This document shows, piece after piece, positions 1 to 5,712 of a DNA stretch of 5,802 bases. Location of the stretch: assembly GCA_903871975.1 (NCBI GenBank), contig CAIQIY010000513.1:1-5802 (forward strand). The letters run 5' to 3'. The stretch comes from an uncultured Chloroflexota bacterium. GTDB lineage: Bacteria; Chloroflexota; Chloroflexia; Chloroflexales; Roseiflexaceae. The position numbers were made by a program, and so were the translations under genes. The notes beneath the pieces are model-generated. The model was not told where the DNA came from. It did no database searches and saw only the letters and a list, made by a program, of their open reading frames with translations. Within the stretch, counting starts at the first letter, position 1. Every line of letters starts with the position of its first letter.

Positions 1-2643
1 GTCCATCGTCTCGAGGCCTTCGAACGCATCCTTGCAGTAGAACACGCCGGCCGCGTAAGGGGTCGCCTCGTCGATGAACGAGATGCGCTGACCATACTGC
101 CGATTGATCGCCGCACCACCGACCAGCACGGGGAAGCTCAGACCGCGGCGATGGAGCTCCTGGACGCACAGCGGCATCTGCTTCGATGTGCTCACCAGCA
201 GCGCCGACAGCCCGATCGCATCGGCGCCCACGTCGATCGCCTTCTCGAGAATGGTATTGATCGGTACCTGCTTACCCAGATCGTAGACGGTGTAGCCATT
301 GTTCGACAGGATCGTGTGTACCAGGTTTTTGCCGATGTCGTGCACGTCGCCGTAGACGGTCGCCAGCACCACGCGCCCCTTGCTGGTACCCTCGACGCGA
401 TCCAGATAGCGCTCGAGGTGTGCTACCGTCTTCTTCATCACCTCGGCACTCTGCAGCACGAACGGCAGAATCAACTGCCCGGCGCCGAAGAGATCGCCGA
501 CTTCCTTCATCGCGGGCAGCAGGACCGTGTTCAGGATGTCGACCGCCGCCTGGCCGCGTGGCGTGACCGCCGTCGGCTCGGCCGGTGCCGCCGGCGATTC
601 GCTCACGAACGTCGCCCGTGTGACGCCCAGTCGTTCGGCCATCAATTCATCGATGTCATGCTCGACGGCATCTTTCTTGCGATGCAGGATCTTCCAGTGG
701 ATGCGGCGGTCGGCCGTCATGCCGTCGGTTGGATCATGCTTCTCGCTCGCATTGGCGTCGGTATGTGCCTCGAAGAACTGGATGAAGCGCGCCAGGGCAT
801 CGTCGCGACGATTGAAGATCAGATCCTCGCAGATTGCGACCTGGTCTGGCGGTATTTCGGCATATGGCGTCACGTGGCTCGGGTTGATGATCGCCGAATC
901 GAGGCCGGCAGCGACGGCGTGATAGAGAAACACCGAGTTGAGCGCTGCCCGGGCATGGGGTGCGACACCAAAGCTCAGGTTCGAGACGCCCAGCGTCGTG
1001 AAGCAGCCGGGAATGTGCTGCTTGACCGCACGAATGCCCTCGATCGTCTCGATGGCGGCCGTGCGCAGTTCTTCCTGGCCGGTGGTGATCGGAAAGGTGA
1101 GCACATCAAAGATCAATGCGTCGGCCGGGATGCCGTACTCTTGCCCGGCGATCTCGGTGATGCGTTGCGCGATGGCGAGCTTGCGCTCGGCGGTGTGGGC
1201 CATTCCGGCTTCGTCGATGGTCATCGCGATCGATGCCGCACCGTAGCGTGCCATCAGCGGCATGGTGCGATCGATCTTGTCGCCGCGCCCACCTTCGAGC
1301 GACAGCGAGTTGATCACCGCGCGCCCAGGGTACATCGCCAGCGCTGCCTCGAGTACATCGGCCTCGGTGGTGTCGATGACCAGCGGCAGTTCGATGTTCA
1401 TCGTCAGCTTCTTCAGCAGCCGCGTCATCTGCTCGCACTCATCGGCACGTTCGGTCATCGCGACACAGACATCGAGCAGGTGTGCCCCGCCATCGACTTG
1501 CTCACGTGCGACCTCGAGGACACCGTCGTAATCATCGCGCAGCAGCAACCGCTTGACCTTGCGCGAGCCGAGCGTGTTGACCCGCTCGCCGATCACCGTC
1601 AGCGTGCCATCCTGGCGCAATGCGGCGGCACGTACCCCCGACGAGACGCTCGGGATCGATTCGATCTCGCGCGCCAGCGGCGCACGGGAGCCGATGACGT
1701 CGCGCAGCTGGTGCAGGTGCGCCGGCCGTGTGCCACAACATCCGCCGACGACCGCGACGCCATACTCGGTGACGAACTCGCCGAGGATGCGTGCGAACGG
1801 TTCCGGCTCCATCGGATAGACCGTCTCACCTTCGACTTCGATCGGCAAACCGGCGTTGGGGATACACGAGATCGGCAGGCGTGAGTGCCGGCAGAGCAAG
1901 CGAATGGCCTCGCGCATGTGTTCCGGGCCAGTCGAGCAATTCAGGCCGATGACATCGACCGGCATCGCCTCGAGTGTCGCGATCACCGCGGGGATTTCGG
2001 TGCCAAGCAGCATACGGCCCGACAGATCCAGGAAGATCTGCGCCTGAACCGCCACGTCGGGCCGGTTGAGCGCCGCCTTGGCCTGGCGAATGCCATCGAG
2101 TGCCGCTTTCACCTCGAGGATATCGACGCTGGTCTCGACCAGCAGCACATCGGCGCCGCCCTCGATCAGGGCTGCAGCCTGCTCGGCGATGATCGTCGCC
2201 AGTTCGGCGAACGTGATATCAGAGAGCGCCGGATCGTCTGATGAGGGCAACTTGCCGGTTGGCCCGATCGACCCGGCGACGAAGCGTGGCCGCCCGTCGC
2301 GTGCGGCATAGTCATCGGCGACCTGGCGTGCCAGCCGGGCGGCGGCCACGTTGATCGCGTTCACCTGGTCGCCGAGGCCCCATTCGGCCAGGCGCAATCG
2401 GGTCGCCTGGAAGGTACAAGTTTCGAGCACATCGCAGCCGGCGTCCATGAACGAGGCGTGGATCGCCCGGATGACATCAGGACGCGTGAGCACCAGGTAG
2501 TCGCGGCACCCATTGGTCGCTTCCCCGCCGTAGTCTGCGGCGGTGAGCCCGAAGGTGTCGATGCTCGTGCCCATCGCACCATCGTAGATCAGCACCGATC
2601 GCGCGAGGGCGGCCAGATATCGCGAAGATGAGCTGCGCGTCAC
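1..2643 (-). CDS. metH: Cobalamin-dependent methionine synthase, 5' portion (3' end off the left edge)
   Basis: It transfers a methyl group from 5-methyltetrahydrofolate to homocysteine through cob(I)alamin, giving methionine and tetrahydrofolate in the cytoplasm. 881 codons are open to the edge with no stop. Domains in order: homocysteine-binding barrel, about 15-320, opening with YDGAMGTSID and carrying the expected zinc ligands C236 (GLNCSTGP) and C302/C303 (VGGCCGTRP); pterin-binding barrel, about 350-610, from GERVNTLGSRK (G352) through INPSHVTPY; B12 cap helices, about 700-745 (GDLFGAGQLILPFVLQSAEVMKK in part); B12-binding Rossmann domain with DVHDIGKN at 766-773, H768 being the axial cobalt ligand, then GLSALLVSTSKQM from 811 and VGGAAINRQYGQR. 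The SAM-dependent reactivation domain should lie beyond the edge. H768 sits close to E. coli H759, so the length is normal. A Ser/Pro/Ala-rich stretch (683-695) precedes the cap. GTG is chosen as start because GAGGAG lies 5 nt upstream and homology begins soon after. Identification is secure; only the edge hides the rest. Confidence 0.97.
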   Translation of the reverse strand, partial: MTRSSSSRYLAALARSVLIYDGAMGTSIDTFGLTAADYGGEATNGCRDYLVLTRPDVIRAIHASFMDAGCDVLETCTFQATRLRLAEWGLGDQVNAINVAAARLARQVADDYAARDGRPRFVAGSIGPTGKLPSSDDPALSDITFAELATIIAEQAAALIEGGADVLLVETSVDILEVKAALDGIRQAKAALNRPDVAVQAQIFLDLSGRMLLGTEIPAVIATLEAMPVDVIGLNCSTGPEHMREAIRLLCRHSRLPISCIPNAGLPIEVEGETVYPMEPEPFARILGEFVTEYGVAVVGGCCGTRPAHLHQLRDVIGSRAPLAREIESIPSVSSGVRAAALRQDGTLTVIGERVNTLGSRKVKRLLLRDDYDGVLEVAREQVDGGAHLLDVCVAMTERADECEQMTRLLKKLTMNIELPLVIDTTEADVLEAALAMYPGRAVINSLSLEGGRGDKIDRTMPLMARYGAASIAMTIDEAGMAHTAERKLAIAQRITEIAGQEYGIPADALIFDVLTFPITTGQEELRTAAIETIEGIRAVKQHIPGCFTTLGVSNLSFGVAPHARAALNSVFLYHAVAAGLDSAIINPSHVTPYAEIPPDQVAICEDLIFNRRDDALARFIQFFEAHTDANASEKHDPTDGMTADRRIHWKILHRKKDAVEHDIDELMAERLGVTRATFVSESPAAPAEPTAVTPRGQAAVDILNTVLLPAMKEVGDLFGAGQLILPFVLQSAEVMKKTVAHLERYLDRVEGTSKGRVVLATVYGDVHDIGKNLVHTILSNNGYTVYDLGKQVPINTILEKAIDVGADAIGLSALLVSTSKQMPLCVQELHRRGLSFPVLVGGAAINRQYGQRISFIDEATPYAAGVFYCKDAFEGLETMD

Positions 2644-2648
2644 GATGT

Positions 2649-2654
2649 CTCCTC
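2649..2654 (-). promoter_or_regulatory. Ribosome-binding site of metH
   Basis: GAGGAG on the minus strand lies 5 nt before the GTG codon at 2643-2641. This strong Shine-Dalgarno match fixes the GTG as the start of the methionine synthase. No competing site was noticed near an ATG at the start of the homologous region. Confidence 0.85.
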
Positions 2655-2705
2655 GTTGGTACAGAATGATCCGGGGCGACCGCCTGGCCGCGTGTGTCGC
2701 TCGCC

Positions 2706-2728
2706 GCCCAGCGCAGCCGCGCGTGGGC
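2706..2728 (-). other. Hairpin in the metH leader
   Basis: In the RNA sense, GCCCA and GCGC pair with GCGC and TGGGC around a 4-nt GGCT loop, with one bulged C: a 9-bp, very GC-rich stem. It sits about 60 nt before the metH start codon and about 12 nt after the predicted transcription start. No U-run follows, so it is not a standard terminator. It may stabilise the mRNA or affect translation, but the sequence does not show which. It does not resemble a SAM or cobalamin riboswitch core. Confidence 0.5.
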
Positions 2729-2746
2729 ATACCGTAGCATCATCGC

Positions 2747-2752
2747 AGTATA
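2747..2752 (-). promoter_or_regulatory. Extended -10 promoter for metH
   Basis: The minus strand reads TGATATACT, an extended -10 (TGn followed by TATACT). Transcription would start near 2740, giving a leader of roughly 97 nt before the GTG. No good -35 hexamer is visible 16-18 nt upstream, which is tolerated by extended -10 promoters. It lies downstream of the glgP terminator-like hairpins and so would make metH an independent transcription unit. Confidence 0.6.
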
Positions 2753-2854
2753 TCACGAGACGCCCGGCACATCCGGCACGATGTCGCGCAGGCAGGGCTG
2801 GCGGTGTCGGGCCGGCTTCGCGCACATACCTGTCGCCACGCATGCCGCCGTGGG

Positions 2855-2869
2855 TGGTGCCACGCACCA
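2855..2869 (-). other. Second hairpin after glgP, abutting the first
   Basis: TGGTGC and GCACCA form a perfect 6-bp stem around a 3-nt GTG loop. It begins at the base directly after the 2870-2907 hairpin in the direction of transcription, so the two could stack. Overlapping alternative pairings exist (for example CGTGG with CCACG a few bases on). It is probably part of the 3' end of the glgP transcript. Confidence 0.4.
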
Positions 2870-2907
2870 GACGAGTGCGCGGCATCAGACAACGCTGCGC
2901 ACTCATC
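2870..2907 (-). terminator. Terminator-like hairpin after glgP
   Basis: An 11-bp stem (GATGAGTGCGC with GCGCACTCGTC, one G-U pair) encloses a 16-nt loop and starts 15 nt past the glgP stop codon. The position is right for a terminator. No U-tract follows, so it is either a U-less terminator of a GC-rich genome, a processing or stability element at the 3' end, or a pause site for Rho-dependent termination. Confidence 0.5.
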
Positions 2908-2922
2908 GTGATGATCACCGGC

Positions 2923-5055
2923 TCAGGACGATGTCGGCGCACCGAGATACAGCCGCGTCGCATATTCCTTGACCATACGCCGCGTGCTGAAGACCGGGGC
3001 ACACGTCGCGATCGCTGCCTTGCTCGTCGCCAGCCAGCGCGTCGGGATGCCGGCATCGTCGCGGGTATAGAACTGCGGCAGCACCTCGTGCTCGAGGATG
3101 CGGTAGAGGTGGTCGGCGTCGTGCCAGTCCTGCTCCTGCTCGTCGCGGTATTCGCGCTCCTCCCCGATCGCCCAGCCGTTGGTGCCGTCGTATGCTTCGG
3201 GCCACCAGCCATCGAGGATGCTGACATTGACGACGCCATTCAGGCTGGCCTTCTGGCCACTCGTGCCGCTGGCCTCGTGTGGTCGACGCGGCGTGTTCAA
3301 CCAGACATCGACGCCCTGTACCAGGTGGCGGGCGACACACATGTCGTACTCCTCGATGAAGACCAGCTTGCCGTAGAACTCGGCCTCCATCGAGAGTTGA
3401 TAGACCTGCTGAATGAACAGCTTGCCCGGGTGGTCGGCGGGATGTGCCTTGCCGGCGAAGACGATCTGCATCGGCCGCTGAGGATTGTGCAACAGCTGCC
3501 GCAGTCGGTCGAGATCGCGGAACAGCAGCGTGGCGCGCTTGTAGGTCGCGAAGCGCCGGGCGAACCCGATGGTCAGGATGTCGTCACGCAACACCGGTGT
3601 GCCGACATCCCAACCCATGCGGCGATGACGCCGCGCCACGCGATCGCGGGCAAACTGCACCAGGTCGCTGCGCAATTGGTGTCGGACGTTCCAGAGCGCT
3701 GCATCCGGGATGTGGTCGACGCGCTGCCAACGCGCGCGATCGTCGATCTCGTGCTCCCACCCGGCCCCGAGTGCCGCATCATACAGCTGCCGCATCGCCG
3801 GCGCCAACCAGGTGGCCGAGTGCACACCATTGGTGATCGAGGTGATCGGTACTTCGTCGCGGGTCGTCGCGTGCTGATACAGCCATTGCCACATGCCCCG
3901 CGCGACGTGCCCATGCAAGGCGCTGACTCCGTTGTGCCCGCGCGAGCCACGCAGTGCCAGCACCGTCATGGCAAATGCCGGGCCCCAGGGTTGCTGCTGC
4001 AGCGCGATCTGCATGAACTGTTCGCGATCGATGCCCAGATGCGCATAGTACGATGCGAAATAGCGATCGATCAGATCGAGTGGAAATGCATCGTTGCCGG
4101 CTGGTACAGGCGTATGAGTGGTGAAGACGGCTTGCTCGCGAATGTGGGCCAGCGCCGCATCGGCCGACATGCCACCTGCGACACGCTCGCGCAACAGCTC
4201 GATCACCAGAAACGCCGAATGGCCTTCGTTCATATGCCAGACGGTCGGCGCCAGACCGAGCTGGCGCAATGCGCGCACACCGCCAATACCCAGGACGATC
4301 TCCTGCGCGACGCGCATCTCCTGGTCGCCACCGTACAGCCGTGCCGACAGCTCGCGGTCCTGCGGGCTGTTGGGGTGAATGTCGGTGTCCATCAGCAGCA
4401 ACGACACCCGGCCAACCTGCAATCGGTAGACCTTGGCATAGATCGTGCGCCCCGGCAGCTCGACAGCGACGACGACTTCATGTCCATCGGCAGTCGTCGC
4501 TGGAACAGCGGGGATGTCGGCAAAGTCGAGCCGCGTGTAGCTGGCAACCTGCCAGCCACTGTGATCGAGTTCCTGCCGGAAATACCCCTGGGGGTAGATG
4601 AAGCCGACGGCCACGAACGGCAGCCCCAGATCGCTGGCTTCCTTGACGTGATCACCGGCGAGGATGCCAAGGCCGCCCGAGTAAATCGGCAACGATTCAT
4701 GGATGCCGAACTCGGCAGAAAAATACGCGATCAACTGGCGGGATGTCGTACCAAATGCCCGATCGTGCCACGTGTGTTCATCGTCCAGGTATGTGTCGAG
4801 CTCATGAAGAACTGCATCATACGCCGCACAATATGCCGGATCAGCCGCTGCGGCATCGAGCGAGGATTGTCGGACACTGCGCAGGAATCGCACCGGATTA
4901 TGGTACTGCTGCTCCCACAAGAGCGGATCGATGCGCCGGTAGAGATCCTGCGCCTCGGGATGCCACGTCCACCAGAGGTTGTACGCCAGATCGCGCAGTC
5001 GCGCGATGCGCGCAGGAGTCGGCGTGAAAAGCAGGTCCGAGCTGACGATTCGCAA
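2923..5055 (-). CDS. glgP: Glycogen / alpha-glucan phosphorylase (GT35)
   Basis: A PLP enzyme that cleaves terminal alpha-1,4 glucose units of glycogen or maltodextrin with phosphate, releasing glucose-1-phosphate; cytoplasmic. About 710 residues from the TTG start. The N-terminal DUF3417-like region reads LAYNLWWTWHPEAQDLYRR. Then come the YSGGLGILAGDH loop (S126 onward, K138), WHMNEGHSAF (from 273), FTTHTPVPAGND (from 311), ITNGVH (from 407), FARRFATYKR (K506) and the PLP-lysine signature EASGTSGQKASLNG with K602. This matches the branch of short, Thermotoga/actinobacterial-type phosphorylases (TIGR02094), not the E. coli GlgP/MalP branch. The protein ends soon after KEYATRLYLG, without the extra C-terminal domain of about 100 or more residues seen in roughly 820-860-residue members. 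TTG at 5055 is preferred over ATG at 5124 because AGGAG lies 6 nt before it, homology starts after it, and the extra 23 codons cover a leader hairpin. Natural glucan chain-length preference cannot be read from sequence. Confidence 0.95.
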   Translation of the reverse strand: MRIVSSDLLFTPTPARIARLRDLAYNLWWTWHPEAQDLYRRIDPLLWEQQYHNPVRFLRSVRQSSLDAAAADPAYCAAYDAVLHELDTYLDDEHTWHDRAFGTTSRQLIAYFSAEFGIHESLPIYSGGLGILAGDHVKEASDLGLPFVAVGFIYPQGYFRQELDHSGWQVASYTRLDFADIPAVPATTADGHEVVVAVELPGRTIYAKVYRLQVGRVSLLLMDTDIHPNSPQDRELSARLYGGDQEMRVAQEIVLGIGGVRALRQLGLAPTVWHMNEGHSAFLVIELLRERVAGGMSADAALAHIREQAVFTTHTPVPAGNDAFPLDLIDRYFASYYAHLGIDREQFMQIALQQQPWGPAFAMTVLALRGSRGHNGVSALHGHVARGMWQWLYQHATTRDEVPITSITNGVHSATWLAPAMRQLYDAALGAGWEHEIDDRARWQRVDHIPDAALWNVRHQLRSDLVQFARDRVARRHRRMGWDVGTPVLRDDILTIGFARRFATYKRATLLFRDLDRLRQLLHNPQRPMQIVFAGKAHPADHPGKLFIQQVYQLSMEAEFYGKLVFIEEYDMCVARHLVQGVDVWLNTPRRPHEASGTSGQKASLNGVVNVSILDGWWPEAYDGTNGWAIGEEREYRDEQEQDWHDADHLYRILEHEVLPQFYTRDDAGIPTRWLATSKAAIATCAPVFSTRRMVKEYATRLYLGAPTSS

Positions 5056-5061
5056 GGGTCG

Positions 5062-5066
5062 CTCCT
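5062..5066 (-). promoter_or_regulatory. Ribosome-binding site that decides the glgP TTG start
   Basis: AGGAG on the minus strand is 6 nt before TTG (5055-5053). The in-frame ATG at 5124 has only a weak GGA upstream. The site therefore favours TTG, giving a protein that starts (M)RIVSSDLLFTPTPARIARL, as in homologues, which begin 10-15 residues before the PARI/PERL segment. Confidence 0.8.
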
Positions 5067-5076
5067 GTTCGTTGAG

Positions 5077-5097
5077 GCATCGTCGGGCCGACGATGC
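5077..5097 (-). other. Leader hairpin 3 of glgP, next to the ribosome-binding site
   Basis: GCATCGTC and GACGATGC form a perfect 8-bp stem with a 5-nt GGCCC loop. The stem ends 10 nt before the Shine-Dalgarno sequence, leaving it free. No U-run follows. Its arms are also complementary to two other leader segments (5122-5128 and 5185-5191), so this stem competes with alternative folds. Confidence 0.6.
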
Positions 5098-5138
5098 ACC
5101 ACGGTTCGCCCACACCGACGTCATCGTCAGATCCGTGG

Positions 5139-5157
5139 CGCGACATGCAATGTCGCG
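5139..5157 (-). other. Leader hairpin 2 of glgP
   Basis: CGCGACAT and ATGTCGCG form a perfect 8-bp stem with a 3-nt TGC loop in the middle of the predicted leader. As DNA it is also a near-perfect dyad and could bind a dimeric regulator, but its place well downstream of the promoter suits an RNA structure better. Confidence 0.55.
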
Positions 5158-5173
5158 TCGTCCGCTTCATCGA

Positions 5174-5201
5174 GCCATGCTCACGACGATGGGGGCATGG
5201 C
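5174..5201 (-). other. Leader hairpin 1 of glgP
   Basis: GCCATGC and GCATGGC form a 7-bp stem around a 14-nt loop, beginning about 15 nt after the predicted transcription start. The loop contains CATCGTC (5185-5191), which is complementary to GACGATG segments further down the leader at 5122-5128 and 5078-5084. Confidence 0.45.
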
Positions 5202-5208
5202 GATGGGC

Positions 5209-5222
5209 GGCGGCACGCCGCC
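5209..5222. promoter_or_regulatory. Dyad at the glgP transcription start, possible operator
   Basis: GGCGGC and GCCGCC form a 6-bp inverted repeat separated by two bases. It directly abuts the -10 hexamer (5223-5228) and spans the expected start point near 5216. A repressor bound here would block the promoter. In a GC-rich genome a short GC palindrome may also be chance, so the operator role is inference. Confidence 0.35.
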
Positions 5223-5251
5223 ACTATACACGGCACGTCCACATGGTGCAA
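5223..5251 (-). promoter_or_regulatory. Sigma70-type promoter for glgP
   Basis: On the minus strand, TTGCAC (5251-5246) and TATAGT (5228-5223) are separated by exactly 17 bp. The -10 matches 5 of 6 consensus bases and the -35 matches the leading TTG. Predicted start near 5216 gives a leader of about 160 nt before the TTG codon, long enough for regulation at the RNA level. Confidence 0.65.
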
Positions 5252-5296
5252 GCGTGCACGCCGAAATGCAGGGTGGTGTCGATAATCGTGCGACGC

Positions 5297-5332
5297 ATCG
5301 CTGGCTCCTGGCTGCATCTGCAGCCTGGCGAT
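5297..5332. repeat. Compound inverted repeat upstream of the glgP promoter
   Basis: An inner perfect inverted repeat, GGCTGCA/TGCAGCC with a 2-base centre (5310-5325), is enclosed by outer arms ATCGC and GCGAT (5297-5301 and 5328-5332). It lies about 45 bp upstream of the -35, a typical place for an activator site, and could equally be an RNA hairpin in read-through transcripts from the right-hand gene. Confidence 0.45.
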
Positions 5333-5380
5333 ATCACGCCTGCGCGCATGCCCGATTCCGGTGGTGCAGCGTTGTTGTGG

Positions 5381-5703
5381 GCAGCGCAGCTGGTGAAGCC
5401 GAATTCGCGTCGATTTCGGTACGGTGCCGCACTGCGGTGGGCGCGAGGACGGCGCAGGGTCGCCGGAACCTCGGCCAACCTGCTTGGCTACGGCGAGCCG
5501 GCTCAACGCTCGCTACCACTGGCGCATGCCGGCCGACCGGCATAAGGCCGGGCGCGACCCTATGGCCAAGTGCCGGCAGCAACGACACGGCGCTGGCTGA
5601 CTGTCGGCGCGTTTCTGCCCGCGCAAGCGTCAGGGAGTTGCGCAGGGCATGGCTCGCGATCCGCATCAGCGCCGCCGACGAAGGATCTCACCAGCTGCGC
5701 TGC
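5381..5703. repeat. Perfect 16-bp inverted repeat pair bounding 323 bp
   Basis: GCAGCGCAGCTGGTGA at 5381-5396 is the exact reverse complement of TCACCAGCTGCGCTGC at 5688-5703. The match stops at both ends. The enclosed 291 bp holds no gene. Flanks begin GTTGTGG (reading into the left arm) and GTTGGCG (after the right arm), which is not a clean target-site duplication. The right arm lies 9 bp past the stop of the partial gene. It could be a miniature non-autonomous element with terminal repeats, or the remains of a structured 3' region. Confidence 0.5.
5526..5543. repeat. Perfect 7-bp hairpin within the non-coding stretch
   Basis: ATGCCGG and CCGGCAT flank a 4-base CCGA centre. It lies in the middle of the span bounded by the 16-bp inverted repeats. 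No T-run follows on either strand, so a classical terminator is not supported. Confidence 0.45.
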
Positions 5704-5712
5704 GTTGGCGAT

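Larger units (their letters stand above)
5252..5712. other. Non-coding stretch upstream of the glgP promoter
   Basis: No convincing gene was found in about 460 bp. Open frames here on both strands give Arg/Ala/Ser-rich translations without family motifs, as expected for chance frames in GC-rich DNA. No tRNA or known riboswitch was recognised. What it holds is a set of inverted repeats: a compound hairpin at 5297-5332, a hairpin at 5526-5543, a 5-bp stem at 5474-5488, and a distant 16-bp repeat pair (5381-5396 and 5688-5703). It separates the partial right-hand gene from glgP. Confidence 0.6.

Noticed and set aside
151..1884. A 577-codon open frame on the + strand
   Set aside because: It lies wholly antisense to metH, which has unmistakable domains in the opposite strand. 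The translation is rich in Arg, Asp, His and Gln with no family motif. Such long shadow frames are common opposite GC-rich genes.
2644..2922. SAM or cobalamin riboswitch before metH
   Set aside because: No B12-box-like segment and no multi-stem junction with the conserved SAM-riboswitch bases was found. The leader after the predicted start is too short for a cobalamin riboswitch.
2640..3239. A 199-codon minus-strand frame across the glgP-metH gap
   Set aside because: It is an out-of-frame shadow of the glgP 3' end that runs on through the terminator-like hairpins. The Arg/Ser-rich translation has no family resemblance.
5056..5124. ATG at 5124 as the start of glgP
   Set aside because: The ribosome-binding site there is weak, while TTG at 5055 has a strong one. 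The extra residues do not look like the family N-terminus.
4898..5506. A 202-codon minus-strand frame overlapping the start of glgP
   Set aside because: It overlaps glgP in another frame by more than 150 bp and crosses the glgP promoter. No motif or hydrophobic segment supports it.
4979..5545. A 188-codon + strand open frame running through the glgP leader and promoter
   Set aside because: It overlaps the N-terminal part of glgP, its translation is Arg/Ala-rich with no recognisable domain, and it runs through several inverted repeats.
5334..5666. A 110-codon minus-strand frame in the gap upstream of glgP
   Set aside because: Its composition (Ala, Arg, Ser, Pro) is that of random GC-rich DNA, there is no good ribosome-binding site that I could see, and it spans several hairpins. 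It cannot be fully excluded as a lineage-specific gene, but nothing supports it.
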